A DNA stretch of 64,000 bases from Cohnella sp. GbtcB17 (GCF_019091135.1 NZ_JAGXJW010000007.1:1-64000); one strand, 5' to 3'; counted from the stretch's first letter, positions 18,428-28,815 are shown. Numbers and translations are program-made. Notes: generated by a model from the letters alone, not told the origin.

Positions 18428-19138
18428 ATGAGTCAACTGAACATTGGAATCGCATTTGCGGGGGGGCTCGCTTCGTTCATCTCTCCTTGCTGCCTTCCTT
18501 TATATCCGTCGTATTTGTCTTACATAACCGGTATATCCGTCACGCGCCTGAAAACCGAGTCCGGCAAAGAAATACGCACGAAAACGATGGCGCACACGTT
18601 CTTTTTCATTTTAGGCTTTTCCGCTGTGTTCTTTACGCTCAGCTATACGGCAAATACGTTCGCCTATACGTTCCGGGAATATCAGGACTTGATCCGTCAG
18701 ATCTCGGCGATCCTCATCGTGCTGATGGGCCTGTTTTTGCTGGGCGTCTTCCAGCCGCAGTTGCTTCTCAAGGAGCGCAAAATGAATGTGAGCTGGCGTC
18801 CGGCCGGTTATATCGGCTCCTTTATTTTCGGGATCGGCTTTTCTGCCGGCTGGTCTCCTTGTGTAGGTCCGATTTTGACGGCCATTCTCGCTTTGGCGGC
18901 CAGTGAGCCGAACACTTGGGCAAGCATGACCGCAGCGTATTCATTAGGCTTCGGCGTCCCGTTTTTCGTGCTCGCGTTTTTTATCGGATCGGCCAGATGG
19001 ATCTTGAAATATTCCGACAAGCTGATGAAAATCGGCGGCGCACTTATGATATTGATGGGCATCCTGCTGTTTACCGACCGCATGACCGAGATTACGATAT
19101 GGCTGAACCGGATTACGCCGGATTGGCTGTTGTTTTAA
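18428..19138 (+). CDS. ccdA: Cytochrome c biogenesis protein CcdA
   Basis: 236 residues with six hydrophobic helices. FISPCCLPLYPSYLSYITG near the N-terminus and GWSPCVGPILTAIL near residue 140 carry the two conserved cysteine motifs. CcdA passes electrons from cytoplasmic thioredoxin to extracytoplasmic thiol-disulfide proteins, needed for cytochrome c maturation and, in Bacillus, for spore cortex synthesis. ATG start with AAGGAGGAA upstream. No partner thioredoxin gene is adjacent. Confidence 0.95.
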   Translation: MSQLNIGIAFAGGLASFISPCCLPLYPSYLSYITGISVTRLKTESGKEIRTKTMAHTFFFILGFSAVFFTLSYTANTFAYTFREYQDLIRQISAILIVLMGLFLLGVFQPQLLLKERKMNVSWRPAGYIGSFIFGIGFSAGWSPCVGPILTAILALAASEPNTWASMTAAYSLGFGVPFFVLAFFIGSARWILKYSDKLMKIGGALMILMGILLFTDRMTEITIWLNRITPDWLLF

Positions 19139-19147
19139 GACGCTTTT

Positions 19148-20215
19148 TTAAGTGAAGTATTCGATCTTGGCGCTTGGGAAAGCTTCGAAGATGCGTTCGG
19201 TAATAAAAACGCGAAGCGCATCGGCCTGCTCGTCGGGGTAAACGTATTTATTTTGACCCCATCGACCCCATTTCTTTTTCCGTTTCGCCTCGTCCATTTC
19301 GAGCTTCGTTTTCGGATAGCGCTTCTCGATAATCGTCTTGGCGGTCTTTGTGAAGCGGTGCTGGATCAGCTCGAACGTCAAGTCGCTGCCCGCTTCGGGC
19401 GGCAACGCGGCCGCCAGCCGATCGAGTAATTCGGCGTAGCCGTCCTCCCACCCGTCGAACCAGATGATCGGGGCGATGATGAATCCGAGCGGATAGCCCG
19501 CTCTCGCGATTTTGCCGGCCGCTTCGATCCGTTCGGCGAACCGCGAAGTGGCGGGCTCGAAGCTGCGGATGACATAATCGGCGTTAATGCTGAATCGGAC
19601 ACGCGTATGACCGCCGTGCGTTATGCCGAGCAGCGAGTCGACGTGATGGAACTTAGATACGAACCGCAATCGGCCGAGCGGCTGCTTCGCCATAAAGGCG
19701 ATCGTCTCGGCAAGCGATCCGGTAATATGCTCAAGACCGAGCGGATCCGACGTACAGGCCGCCTCGAACCGGGTGATCTCCGGACTGCGTTCATCGATGT
19801 AATGTTTGGCGGCGGCCAAGATCTCCTCGATATTGACGTATACGCGAATATAGGGCTTCGCGCCAAGCGTCGTTTGCAGGTAGCAGTAATGGCAATGGCC
19901 CATGCAGCCCGTCGCGAGCGGAATAGCATACTCGGCCGAAGGCTTCGACGTATCGAACTTCAGCGTCTTGCGGAGGCCGACGACAAGCGTCCTTTTCGCA
20001 ATCTTGTATTGCTCCGTCTCGGTCTCCCCGGGCAAATTCGTGATTCGGTTATGCGAACTGGTCATTCTGTACGGAATGCCTTCCCGCAGCGCCCAATCCC
20101 GGATTCGAACGCCCATCGGATAGTTAAGCGACTCCGGCTCAAAATAGACGAGCTCGGGTACGAACGGCTTGGTCGATACGGATTTGCGCAGTTTTTCGGT
20201 GACGCCGGCGCTCAT
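19148..20215 (-). CDS. splB: Spore photoproduct lyase
   Basis: 355 residues. SplB is a radical SAM enzyme that repairs the spore photoproduct (5-thyminyl-5,6-dihydrothymine) during germination. The cluster ligands form CMGHCHYC (Cys104, Cys108, Cys111). A further conserved cysteine, in EAACTSDPLG, corresponds to the hydrogen-donating Cys141 of the family. The C-terminus has the basic KTIIEKRYPKTKLEMDEAKR segment, typical of DNA-binding SplB. It is convergent with ccdA and divergent from mntR; GGGGGCGAG precedes the ATG. Confidence 0.96.
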   Translation of the reverse strand: MSAGVTEKLRKSVSTKPFVPELVYFEPESLNYPMGVRIRDWALREGIPYRMTSSHNRITNLPGETETEQYKIAKRTLVVGLRKTLKFDTSKPSAEYAIPLATGCMGHCHYCYLQTTLGAKPYIRVYVNIEEILAAAKHYIDERSPEITRFEAACTSDPLGLEHITGSLAETIAFMAKQPLGRLRFVSKFHHVDSLLGITHGGHTRVRFSINADYVIRSFEPATSRFAERIEAAGKIARAGYPLGFIIAPIIWFDGWEDGYAELLDRLAAALPPEAGSDLTFELIQHRFTKTAKTIIEKRYPKTKLEMDEAKRKKKWGRWGQNKYVYPDEQADALRVFITERIFEAFPSAKIEYFT

Positions 20216-20240
20216 CGTTCACTCGCCCCCTTTGAATCCG

Positions 20241-20247
20241 TAGTATG
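20241..20247 (-). promoter_or_regulatory. Possible sigma-G -10 element of splB
   Basis: On the minus strand CATACTA fits the sigma-G -10 pattern CATnmTA, about 25 bases before the splB ATG. splB is a forespore sigma-G gene in B. subtilis. I see no good -35 match at the required distance. Confidence 0.4.
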
Positions 20248-20314
20248 CTTCGTCCGCGGGTGCGGGACACCGGTTAACTTTTGGATAGGAATCGGCTTGG
20301 GGAGAACGAGCGGC

Positions 20315-20343
20315 TTGCCCTTGTCGAACGAGCGTTGTATGAT
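20315..20343 (+). promoter_or_regulatory. Probable sigma-A promoter of mntR
   Basis: TTGCCC (20315-20320), 17-base spacer, TATGAT (20338-20343). It lies 38 bases before the GTG start. Confidence 0.5.
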
Positions 20344-20381
20344 ACAAAGAGTTATTAACCGTCGGGAAAGGGGACAGTTCG

Positions 20382-20804
20382 GTGCCGACGCCAAGCATGG
20401 AAGATTATCTCGAACGCATCTACAGGCTGATCGACGAGAAGGGATACGCCCGCGTATCCGACATCGCCGAAGGACTGGAAGTGCACCCCTCGTCCGTGAC
20501 CAAGATGATTCAGAAGCTGGACAAGGATCAATATTTGATTTATGAGAAGTACCGAGGGTTGATCCTCACGAGCAAAGGGAAAAAAATCGGAAAGCGGCTC
20601 GTCGATCGGCATCATCTGCTCGAATCGTTTCTGAGCGTGATCGGCGTGCAGCATGAAAATATTTACCGCGACGTGGAAGGAATCGAGCATCATTTGAGTT
20701 GGGATTCCATCACCTGCATCGAGACGCTGGTCGAATATTTTAATCGTGACGATGCGCGCCGGGCCGAGCTCATGCGCATCCGCGCCGAATTGGATACGGA
20801 ATAA
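20382..20804 (+). CDS. mntR: Manganese-responsive transcriptional regulator MntR
   Basis: 140 residues, GTG start. The DtxR-family winged helix lies at residues 1-70. All metal ligands known from B. subtilis MntR are at the expected positions: Asp8, Glu11, His77, Glu99, Glu102 and His103. Asp8 and Glu11 distinguish the Mn2+ regulator from iron-type DtxR. It represses manganese uptake genes when Mn2+ is plentiful. In B. subtilis mntR (yqhN) also precedes yqhO, so this begins the conserved yqh block. Confidence 0.97.
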   Translation: MPTPSMEDYLERIYRLIDEKGYARVSDIAEGLEVHPSSVTKMIQKLDKDQYLIYEKYRGLILTSKGKKIGKRLVDRHHLLESFLSVIGVQHENIYRDVEGIEHHLSWDSITCIETLVEYFNRDDARRAELMRIRAELDTE

Positions 20805-20809
20805 GACGA

Positions 20810-20836
20810 AGAGGACGCGGACGCGTCCTCTTTTTC
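20810..20836 (+). terminator. Terminator of mntR
   Basis: AGAGGACGCG and CGCGTCCTCT form a tight hairpin (the inner bases open into the loop), followed by five T. Confidence 0.85.
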
Positions 20837-20973
20837 TTGTCAATGAAGGCGACGGATCATCGCAAGTCGGGCGCATCGGAGTGCAGCGCAAGCGTTCTTG
20901 CGTGAGCGGTCTGCGCCTCCGTTCTTCCGCATAAGCTTGCAGTAACCGGCTTGATGCGAACGGAGGTAGCCTC

Positions 20974-22038
20974 ATGCAGCTGAAGAGGATCAACGCGGTT
21001 TTCGAAGGCGGGGGAGTGAAGGGCATCTCGCTCGCCGGCGCGGTGCGGGCTGCGGAGCTGAACGGTTATGGCTTCCATCAAGTGGCCGGAACGTCCGCCG
21101 GTAGCATCGTGGCTTCGCTGATCGCCGCCGGGTACAATGCGTCGGAGATGAAAGCGATCATCGACGGAACGCCGTTTTCCGACTTTTTAAAGAGGGCGCC
21201 CATTTTTAACGTCAAGCTGCTCGGTCCGGCCGCTCGCCTGTTGCTATTCAAGGGACTGTACAGCGGCGACGCGCTCGAATCATGGGCGGAAAAACTGCTG
21301 GCGGCTCGCGGAATTCGCACGTTCGGGGATTTGCCTCCGGGCCGCCTGCGCATCGTCGCCTCGGATATTACGAACGGCAAACTACTAGTTTTGCCGGATG
21401 ACATCGCAGATTACGGGATGGATCCCCGGGAATTGGGCGTGGCCCAGGCCATTCGCATGAGCGTGAGCATTCCTTACTTTTTCGATCCCGTCATAATACG
21501 CAGCGCCTCGGCTTACCGCCCGTTCAAGCGCGCGAGGCGTCACGACAAAAGCTTGATCGCGCACGGCTCCTATGTCGTCGACGGCGGACTGCTCAGCAAT
21601 TTCCCGTTATGGCTGTTTGAAGAACCTGAGGCGAAGGAGCCCGTACTGCCCGTCGTCGGCTTTCAAATGGTCGGCAGGCCGAATCCGAAAGGGCATCGGA
21701 TCAGCGGACCGTTCACGATGTTTTATGCCATGTTCGAAACGATGCTGAGCGCCCACGACGAGCGTTACATCGAAAAAAACAATCGCGTGCGCACGATTAA
21801 AATTCCGACGCTCGGCGTTCGAACGACGGATTTTCATTTGTCGGAAGCGCAGAGCGAGAGCTTGTATGCGTCAGGATTAAGGGCAGGAAGCGAGTTTTTC
21901 GACCGGTTCGACTACAGGACCGGGATATGTCCGCCTGGACCGCCTGGCAGCGATCCTTCTCCAAACCCTGCGCCAAGTCCGGCCAAAGTTCGGTTCGGAT
22001 ACGCCAAGCCGGCGGAGCGGCCAAATAAAAAGGATTGA
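20974..22038 (+). CDS. yqhO: Patatin-like phospholipase (YqhO/RssA family)
   Basis: 354 residues. The oxyanion loop EGGGVKG is at residues 11-17, the nucleophile elbow GTSAGS has Ser41, and the catalytic aspartate lies in VVDGGLLSN. These are the complete dyad of the patatin fold, predicting a serine lipase or acyl hydrolase with unknown lipid substrate. No signal peptide. The proline-rich C-terminus (PPGPPGSDPSPNPAPSP) is probably disordered. Synteny with B. subtilis mntR-yqhO supports the symbol. Confidence 0.9.
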   Translation: MQLKRINAVFEGGGVKGISLAGAVRAAELNGYGFHQVAGTSAGSIVASLIAAGYNASEMKAIIDGTPFSDFLKRAPIFNVKLLGPAARLLLFKGLYSGDALESWAEKLLAARGIRTFGDLPPGRLRIVASDITNGKLLVLPDDIADYGMDPRELGVAQAIRMSVSIPYFFDPVIIRSASAYRPFKRARRHDKSLIAHGSYVVDGGLLSNFPLWLFEEPEAKEPVLPVVGFQMVGRPNPKGHRISGPFTMFYAMFETMLSAHDERYIEKNNRVRTIKIPTLGVRTTDFHLSEAQSESLYASGLRAGSEFFDRFDYRTGICPPGPPGSDPSPNPAPSPAKVRFGYAKPAERPNKKD

Positions 22039-22060
22039 GGCGGGAGCCTCAATCCTTTTT
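22027..22060. terminator. Bidirectional terminator between yqhO and yqhP
   Basis: AAAAAGGATTGAGGC pairs with GCCTCAATCCTTTTT around a short loop. It contains the yqhO stop codon and separates convergent genes. Confidence 0.9.
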
Positions 22061-22084
22061 GCGCGGCGGCCGGTGGAACGACCG

Positions 22085-22411
22085 TCAATGATAGGTCGGC
22101 GGTTCGTCGTCGCGTCCTTTGCTGCCTTCGATGACACGGAACGGCGAAGGGCTGCGCCGAGGTTTGGCTGCGGCTTCTTTGCCTTGCTGGCGCTTCTTGC
22201 TTTGCGCAGCCGCGCGCTGGTAGTCGGAGCGTGCCGAACCGCCGCGAGCCCATCGATTGGGCGGGAATTTGTACAAGATCCAGACGATCGCGACGAGCAC
22301 GACAGGGATGATAAGCGTCTGGCCGCCGTTCACGATCGAGGACGCGATCCCGATGGCGATGAGCGCCAAAAGTATGGCAAACCAAGTGGGCATTCGATTG
22401 CGCTTGCGCAT
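22085..22411 (-). CDS. yqhP: Small membrane protein in the position of yqhP
   Basis: 108 residues from the ATG at 22411, preceded by GGGAGGG; an earlier in-frame start lacks one. Two hydrophobic helices (TWFAILLALIAIGIASSIV and LIIPVVLVAIVWILY) are followed by a basic, Gln/Lys-rich cytoplasmic tail of about 50 residues. Function unknown. The symbol rests on its place between yqhO and yqhQ, and sequence similarity to B. subtilis YqhP was not verified. Confidence 0.65.
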   Translation of the reverse strand: MRKRNRMPTWFAILLALIAIGIASSIVNGGQTLIIPVVLVAIVWILYKFPPNRWARGGSARSDYQRAAAQSKKRQQGKEAAAKPRRSPSPFRVIEGSKGRDDEPPTYH

Positions 22412-22438
22412 GGAGCGTCCCTCCCGTTGCATTGGATT

Positions 22439-23398
22439 TTATACGGGGCGTATCTCGCGGTCGAGCTCCCGCATGCGGTTGAACGAGGCGATCGATACCG
22501 CGACCTGGTCGTCATTCGGCTCCTTGGTCGTCAGCAGCTGCAGCCACAGCCCGGGATAACCGAGCACGCGCAGTCCCGGAATATCGCGAGCTGCGTTCGT
22601 CCAGCGAAGCACCTCGTAAGAGATGCCGATGACGACGGGGAGCAGCGCGATCCGGATCCATATGCGTTCCCATATCGTGTCCCAATGGAAGATTGGGAAC
22701 GAGTAAAGAACGACGCCGACGATGACCGTAAACACGAGAAAGCTGCTGCCGCACCGATAGTGCAGGCGTGTGAACCGCTGTACGTTTTCAACCGTCAGTT
22801 CGACGCCGGCTTCGTAAGCGCTGATTACCTTGTGCTCGGCGCCGTGGTACTGGAACAGACGCTTGATCAAAGGCGTCTTGGATATGAACCAAAGGTAAAA
22901 GAGCAATAAGGCGATCTTGATGACGCCTTCCAACAGGTTATGCAGGATCATGCTGCTAAATACGTTTTCGAACAGAAAGCCTTCGAGCAGTGCCGGCACG
23001 GTCGTGAAGACCAGCTTGCCGAAAACAAACGACAGCACGCCTACGACGGCGACGCCGAGCACCATGGACAGGCTCCACTTTTCTTTTTCCTTTGGCTTCT
23101 CCGCTCCGTCCGGCTGCGTCTCGTCCTCCGCGTAAGCTTCGGCCGAGAAGTTCAAGTGCTGCGAGCCTTTGGCCGAAGACTCGACGATGCCGACGATGCC
23201 CCGGATAAAAGGAATCCGCTTCAGCACCGCGAGCGCCCGGCTCTGCTGCTGTTTGCGGGGGACCTCAAAAAAAGCGATTTCCTGATTTTTGCGCCGCACC
23301 GCGGTCACGTGCACGTTCCGTCCGGCGAACATGACGCCTTCGATCACGGCTTGTCCCCCGTATATGGAGGTCGGTTGTTCTGCCAAACCATTCACCAT
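22439..23398 (-). CDS. yqhQ: DUF1385 membrane protein YqhQ
   Basis: 319 residues. YGGQAVIEGVMFAG at the N-terminus is the hallmark of DUF1385. It is followed by several membrane helices and FQYHGAEHKVISAYE, with conserved histidines that suggest a metal site, then HYRCGSSFLVF. Function unknown. On the minus strand with yqhP 27 bases downstream, so probably one transcript. yqhR diverges from it. Confidence 0.9.
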   Translation of the reverse strand: MVNGLAEQPTSIYGGQAVIEGVMFAGRNVHVTAVRRKNQEIAFFEVPRKQQQSRALAVLKRIPFIRGIVGIVESSAKGSQHLNFSAEAYAEDETQPDGAEKPKEKEKWSLSMVLGVAVVGVLSFVFGKLVFTTVPALLEGFLFENVFSSMILHNLLEGVIKIALLLFYLWFISKTPLIKRLFQYHGAEHKVISAYEAGVELTVENVQRFTRLHYRCGSSFLVFTVIVGVVLYSFPIFHWDTIWERIWIRIALLPVVIGISYEVLRWTNAARDIPGLRVLGYPGLWLQLLTTKEPNDDQVAVSIASFNRMRELDREIRPV

Positions 23399-23558
23399 CT
23401 CTCGACGAATCTCTTGAAGCGTAAGGCTTCGGATACCTTCTTATTTTACAGGATAAGGGCGAGCAATGCTACAGTATCCGGCCTTGCGGCGACTAGCGCC
23501 TTGGCATGCGGCCCATACTATGCCGATCAGGGATACTGCGAAAGGATGAAACGAAATC

Positions 23559-24107
23559 ATGGAACGTACGGAAAACAAAGGCGCGGGAACGGGGAAAACG
23601 AAACATCCAGCGGTCTACTGCCTGACGCTCGGCTTGTTCGCCGGCCTCATCTGGGGATCTCTGCGCTGGCTGTCGGTCGCGTTGAACTTCACCAAGGTGC
23701 CCCAAGCTTTTTTGGCGGATCCGTTCATCAAGCGGACGCATCTGGACACGATCGCTTGGCATTGCGTCGGGCTGGCGCTGTTCGTCCTCATGTCCATCGT
23801 TGCCGCTTATTTGTACTGGTTCGTTCTGGGCAAGCTTCGGGGGCCTTGGCCGGGTTTGTTTTTCGGAGCGGCATGGTGGGTGCTGCTGTTTTTCTGGATC
23901 GGTCCGGCGACGGGTGCCATACCGGCATTCAAAGAGATCGGTCTTGGCAGCGCGTTTACGGAGTGTGCCGTATACGTGTTGTGGGGGTTGTTTATCGGGT
24001 ACTCGTTCGCCTTCGAGTTCCACAACGAGTCGGCGCGCGAGCCGAAGAAAGCGGACGGTCAAGGAAACGGCGGCGGCGGTGGCACGGGCGAACCGGAGCC
24101 GGCTTAA
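23559..24107 (+). CDS. yqhR: YqhR-family membrane protein
   Basis: 182 residues with four hydrophobic helices. GLFAGLIWGSLRWL, FLADPFIKRTHLDT and GAIPAFKEIGLGSAFTE are characteristic of YqhR. It has a short charged N-terminus and an Asp/Gly-rich C-terminal tail (DGQGNGGGGGTGEPEPA). Function unknown. The order yqhQ-yqhR-aroQ-yqhT-efp is that of B. subtilis. Confidence 0.85.
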   Translation: MERTENKGAGTGKTKHPAVYCLTLGLFAGLIWGSLRWLSVALNFTKVPQAFLADPFIKRTHLDTIAWHCVGLALFVLMSIVAAYLYWFVLGKLRGPWPGLFFGAAWWVLLFFWIGPATGAIPAFKEIGLGSAFTECAVYVLWGLFIGYSFAFEFHNESAREPKKADGQGNGGGGGTGEPEPA

Positions 24108-24208
24108 CAGTCGACGTGCGGCAAGGCATGTATATGGCGACGCCTTATGCCGTTATGTTACAATGACTGATGAATTTATAGTCGGAAACCTTGGAAGGAG
24201 TGCCGGAA

Positions 24209-24661
24209 TTGCCCAGTATCTTGGTTCTGAACGGACCGAACCTGAATATGCTCGGCGTCAGAGAGCCGGGCGTGTACGGGACCGCCACGCTGTCCGAGAT
24301 CGAGCGGAGCCTGACGGCGACCGCCGAGCGCGAAGGGGCTTCTCTTTCCTTTTATCAATCGAATCACGAGGGCGGGCTGCTCGACGAGATGCATGCCGCC
24401 TACGGACGCCACGACGGCATCTTGATCAATCCGGGCGCCTACACGCACACGAGCATCGCGCTTCGCGACGGCATCGCGGCCGTCGGATTGCCGGTCGTCG
24501 AAGTGCATCTGTCGAACATCCACAAGCGGGAGTCGTTCAGGCATACGTCGATGCTCGCGCCGGTGTGCGTCGGCCAGATCGCCGGCTTCGGCGCTTACGG
24601 CTACGAGCTAGGTCTGCTCGCACTGCTGCGACACCTGCGGCAGTCGGCCGGTCCGCAATAG
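24209..24661 (+). CDS. aroQ: 3-dehydroquinate dehydratase, type II
   Basis: 150 residues from the TTG at 24209, which lies eight bases after GGAAGGAG and gives the normal N-terminus [19 protein letters not shown]. It dehydrates 3-dehydroquinate to 3-dehydroshikimate in the shikimate pathway. The catalytic tyrosine is in GVYG, and the catalytic histidine is in the EVHLSN segment. [10 protein letters not shown] completes the active site. It lies 25 bases before yqhT (spacing as in a B. subtilis-like operon). Confidence 0.96.
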   Translation: MPSILVLNGPNLNMLGVREPGVYGTATLSEIERSLTATAEREGASLSFYQSNHEGGLLDEMHAAYGRHDGILINPGAYTHTSIALRDGIAAVGLPVVEVHLSNIHKRESFRHTSMLAPVCVGQIAGFGAYGYELGLLALLRHLRQSAGPQ

Positions 24662-24686
24662 GTAAAGGGAGAGAGGAGGCGCTCAA

Positions 24687-25766
24687 ATGAGCGAAGCTAG
24701 AATCGCAAGATTAAGAGGCGAGATGGCAGGGCTTGGCGGAGACGCCATGCTGGTGACGAGCGCTCACAACCGGCGGTACTTGACCGGATTCACCGGTACG
24801 GCGGGCGTCGTGCTCGTGACGGCCGGGGGCGCGTCGCTGTTCACCGACTTCCGTTATACGGAGCAAGCGAACGCCCAAGCCCATGGTGTCCAAGTCGAAG
24901 AGCACCCGCCGACGGGCTACTATGAGCGGGTGGCGGAGCGACTGCGCGAAGCGGGCGTGGGGCGGCTGCTGTTCGAGGACGCCACGGTGAGCTACGCCGC
25001 TTACGCGCTGCTGAAGGAGCGGCTCGCACCGGTCGAGCTCGTGCCTGCCGGCAAGGCGCTCGAGAAGCTGCGGGCCGTTAAGGACGCCGCCGAGCTTGCC
25101 GTCATCCAGGAAGCCGCCGACGTCGCCGATCGGACTTTTTCGCATATTCTCGGATTTCTGAAGCCTGGCGTCAAAGAGTCCGACATCGCGCTGGAAATGG
25201 AGTTTTATATGAGGAAGCTCGGCGCCTCGGGCACGTCGTTCGATACGATCGTCGCCTCCGGCGAGCGCTCCGCGGTGCCGCACGGCGTGGCGAGCGACCG
25301 GGAGATCGGGTCCGGCGAGTTCGTCACCCTCGATTTTGGCGCATACTACAAAGGCTATTGCTCGGATCTGACTCGAACGGTCGTCGTGGGACCTGCGACG
25401 GACCGTCACAAGGAGATCTACGGCATCGTGCTCGAAGCCCAGTTGCACGCGCTCGCGCATCTGAAGCCGGGAATGACCGGACGGGAAGGCGACGCCTTGA
25501 CGAGAGATATCATCACGCGGTATGGTTATGGAGATCAATACGGCCATAGCACCGGTCACGGGATCGGGCTCGAGATTCACGAGGAGCCGCGGCTCAGCTA
25601 TTCGGCGCCGGATACGATTTTACTCCCGGGTCATGTCGTCACGGTCGAACCGGGTATTTACGTACCGGGCTTCGGCGGCGTACGGATCGAAGACGACGTC
25701 GTTCTGACGGATGACGGGATTAAAATACTTACGCGTTCCCCGAAGGAACTGATCGTTCTGGAATAG
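24687..25766 (+). CDS. yqhT: M24B metallopeptidase (Xaa-Pro aminopeptidase-like)
   Basis: 359 residues. The N-terminal creatinase-like domain ([19 protein letters not shown]) spans about residues 1-130. The pita-bread domain has the five metal ligands in order: [33 protein letters not shown], and [10 protein letters not shown] followed by RIEDDV. It is predicted to cleave Xaa-Pro bonds in cytoplasmic peptides. It sits directly before efp, the factor for proline-rich translation, as in B. subtilis. Confidence 0.95.
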   Translation: MSEARIARLRGEMAGLGGDAMLVTSAHNRRYLTGFTGTAGVVLVTAGGASLFTDFRYTEQANAQAHGVQVEEHPPTGYYERVAERLREAGVGRLLFEDATVSYAAYALLKERLAPVELVPAGKALEKLRAVKDAAELAVIQEAADVADRTFSHILGFLKPGVKESDIALEMEFYMRKLGASGTSFDTIVASGERSAVPHGVASDREIGSGEFVTLDFGAYYKGYCSDLTRTVVVGPATDRHKEIYGIVLEAQLHALAHLKPGMTGREGDALTRDIITRYGYGDQYGHSTGHGIGLEIHEEPRLSYSAPDTILLPGHVVTVEPGIYVPGFGGVRIEDDVVLTDDGIKILTRSPKELIVLE

Positions 25767-25798
25767 GGAGCCACGTTCCTACAGGAGGGAATTTAGCA

Positions 25799-26356
25799 GT
25801 GATTTCCGTTAACGATTTTAAGACAGGCCTTACCATTGAAGTGGACAACGATCTTTGCACCGTTATCGACTTCCAGCACGTCAAGCCGGGCAAAGGCGCT
25901 GCGTTCGTCCGCTCCAAGCTGAAGAACCTGCGCAACGGCAACGTCATCGAGAAAACGTTCCGCGCCGGCGAGAACGTCGTCCGCGCCCATATCGAAAACC
26001 GCGCCGTGCAGTACCTGTACAACTCCGGCAGCGAGTACACGTTCATGGACAACGAGACTTACGACCAGTTCAACCTGGACAAGAAGCAGCTCGAGTGGGA
26101 AGTCAACTTCCTGAAGGAAAACATGACGGTTAACATCACCAGCTACCAGGGCGAGATTCTCGGCATCAACCTGCCGAACAACGTCGACCTCAAGGTCGTC
26201 GAGACCGAGCCGGGCATCAAGGGCAATACGGCCACGGGCGCGACCAAAAACGCGAGGCTCGAGACGGGGCTTAACGTGCAAGTGCCGCTCTTCATTAACG
26301 AAGGCGACGTGCTGCTCATCAATACGACCGAAGGCAAGTATATTTCCCGCGCTTAA
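25799..26356 (+). CDS. efp: Elongation factor P
   Basis: 185 residues, GTG start with AGGAGGG nine bases upstream. EF-P relieves ribosome stalling at polyproline. [15 protein letters not shown] places the modifiable lysine at Lys32, equivalent to the 5-aminopentanolylated Lys32 of B. subtilis. The three beta-barrel domains are complete, ending with the family signature around [18 protein letters not shown]. It ends in its own terminator. Confidence 0.98.
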   Translation: MISVNDFKTGLTIEVDNDLCTVIDFQHVKPGKGAAFVRSKLKNLRNGNVIEKTFRAGENVVRAHIENRAVQYLYNSGSEYTFMDNETYDQFNLDKKQLEWEVNFLKENMTVNITSYQGEILGINLPNNVDLKVVETEPGIKGNTATGATKNARLETGLNVQVPLFINEGDVLLINTTEGKYISRA

Positions 26357-26366
26357 GCTGAGACTG

Positions 26367-26406
26367 AATCCTCCGCATCCCATCCCGGGACCGGAGGATT
26401 TTTTTC
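26367..26406 (+). terminator. Terminator of efp
   Basis: AATCCTCCG pairs with CGGAGGATT, with an inner CATCCCATCCCGGGAC loop, followed by seven T. Confidence 0.88.
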
Positions 26407-26425
26407 GTTTCTGGGCCGTCGGCCT

Positions 26426-26436
26426 TATGCTATAAT
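26426..26436 (+). promoter_or_regulatory. Extended -10 promoter of the aspartokinase gene
   Basis: TATGCTATAAT, a perfect TATAAT with the TGn extension. No good -35 is seen 17 bases upstream. The start codon is about 42 bases downstream, leaving no room for a lysine riboswitch. Confidence 0.65.
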
Positions 26437-26477
26437 ATATTGCTGTATGCACAGTGTAGATGAGGAGTGGAACCGCG

Positions 26478-27731
<1,254 letters not shown>

Positions 27732-27903
27732 TTTTGTCAAGCATCTTTTAGCGATTTAAGAGTAGATTGGCTATTTCTAGCGCTTTTGTTAATCTTAGAT
27801 TAGCAAAGGTCCCTGCCTCCTTCCGACCCTATGGAGGTTATACCTGTCGAATTACAAGCTGTTTTTGTCGTCGGCGGTATTATCTATCCAAGGAGGAAGC
27901 AAA

Positions 27904-28281
27904 ATGAGCGAGCAAGTGTTGGACGCAATTTTAGTAGAGTTGAAGGGAATGTCGCAGCGCTTGGACGGGATGAATCAGCGATTCGATGCCATCGAACAGC
28001 GATTTGACGGAATCGACCAGCGTTTGGACGGAATCGACCAACGTCTGGACGGCATGGACCGGCGATTCGATGTCATCGAAACAACGCTGAACCAAGTGGC
28101 GACCGCCGTCATGGACACAAACGAACGGTTGACCAAGGTCATGGAGGTTCAAGAGGAGCACGCGATCGCCATCGATTCGCTGCAGACTGAACAGTCCAGA
28201 CAAGGCAAAGCGATAGAAGCGCTCGCGTTTCGCGTGCTTGAGCACGATACGGAGATCAGAGCGTTAAAAAGAGCGAGATAA
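27904..28281 (+). CDS. Coiled-coil protein with seven-residue tandem repeats (125 aa), unknown function
   Basis: ATG start with AAGGAGG seven bases upstream. Residues 18-59 are six consecutive heptads of the form QRFDGID or QRLDGMD. The rest is also predicted helical and ends KRAR. The protein is highly charged, without membrane segments, and should form a long coiled coil. Similar short repeat proteins are common in Paenibacillaceae, but I know of no function. It is flanked by aspartokinase and yqhV and has its own terminator. Confidence 0.7.
   Translation: MSEQVLDAILVELKGMSQRLDGMNQRFDAIEQRFDGIDQRLDGIDQRLDGMDRRFDVIETTLNQVATAVMDTNERLTKVMEVQEEHAIAIDSLQTEQSRQGKAIEALAFRVLEHDTEIRALKRAR
27955..28080 (+). 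repeat. Six 21-bp tandem repeats inside the coiled-coil gene
   Basis: Six in-frame units, each starting CAG/CAA/CGG-CG and continuing TTxGAxGxxATxGAx, e.g. CAGCGTTTGGACGGAATCGAC at 28018 and its close neighbours. Units 3 and 4 differ at few positions, consistent with recent slippage or unequal crossing-over. Confidence 0.85.
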
Positions 28282-28297
28282 TAGAACAGTCCACCGA

Positions 28298-28328
28298 CTC
28301 GTCCGATTCCGGACGGGTCTTTTTTTAT
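28298..28328 (+). terminator. Terminator of the coiled-coil gene
   Basis: GACTCGTCCG pairs with CGGACGGGTC (one wobble), followed by seven T. Confidence 0.85.
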
Positions 28329-28430
28329 GCAAATCTCTTAAATTCGCGTCATCTTTGGCAAGTTGTCCGACTTGGCCGCATAGCGTATACCACGGGCGCA
28401 TTCGTGTTGGCGAAAGGAGGTGAGAGCAGC

Positions 28431-28694
28431 TTGGATAAATCCGTATTCAGCATGGCGCTGCTCCGGATTTTGTCCGGGAGCATCGAATTGACGGCCGCCT
28501 TGGTCATGCTGAAGCTCAACGACGTCACCAAGGCGCTGAGCGTAAACGCGATGCTGGCGCTGGTCGGTCCGCTGATCTTGATCTCCACGACGACGATCGG
28601 CCTGGTCGGCATGTCGGACAAACTTTCCCCCGTCAAGCTCGTATGGATCGTCGCAGGCGTCGCTTGCTTGCTGATTGGCATTCTCAAAAAATAA
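28431..28694 (+). CDS. yqhV: YqhV family protein (DUF2619)
   Basis: 87 residues from TTG 28431; AAAGGAGGTGA lies eight to nine bases upstream, one of the strongest ribosome binding sites in the window. Three hydrophobic helices are seen. The segment MALLRILSGSIELTAALVMLKLNDV matches YqhV in outline, and LALVGPLILI follows. Function unknown. It precedes spoIIIAA exactly as in B. subtilis. Confidence 0.87.
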   Translation: MDKSVFSMALLRILSGSIELTAALVMLKLNDVTKALSVNAMLALVGPLILISTTTIGLVGMSDKLSPVKLVWIVAGVACLLIGILKK

Positions 28695-28815
28695 CCGCAT
28701 CGAATCGCCACTCTATTAAAGGAAAAAGAGACTTCCCACGCATAAAAGAGAAGCGTCCAAGCATATGCATGAAGAGAGAAGGACAACTTGCCTACGACGG
28801 AAAGGGGGAGGACGC

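Noticed and set aside
20322..20328. TGTCGAA (0A box) inside the mntR promoter spacer
   Set aside because: A single seven-base match is expected by chance several times in 64 kb, and Spo0A control of mntR is not known.
27732..27903. Possible regulatory RNA between lysC and the coiled-coil gene
   Set aside because: Only a weak TTAATCTTAGATTAG inverted repeat is present, with no terminator or conserved leader pattern.
28738..28770. Sigma-E promoter before spoIIIAA (GCATAAA-N15-CATATGCA)
   Set aside because: Matches the -10 consensus at too few positions to report as a site, although sigma-E control is expected.
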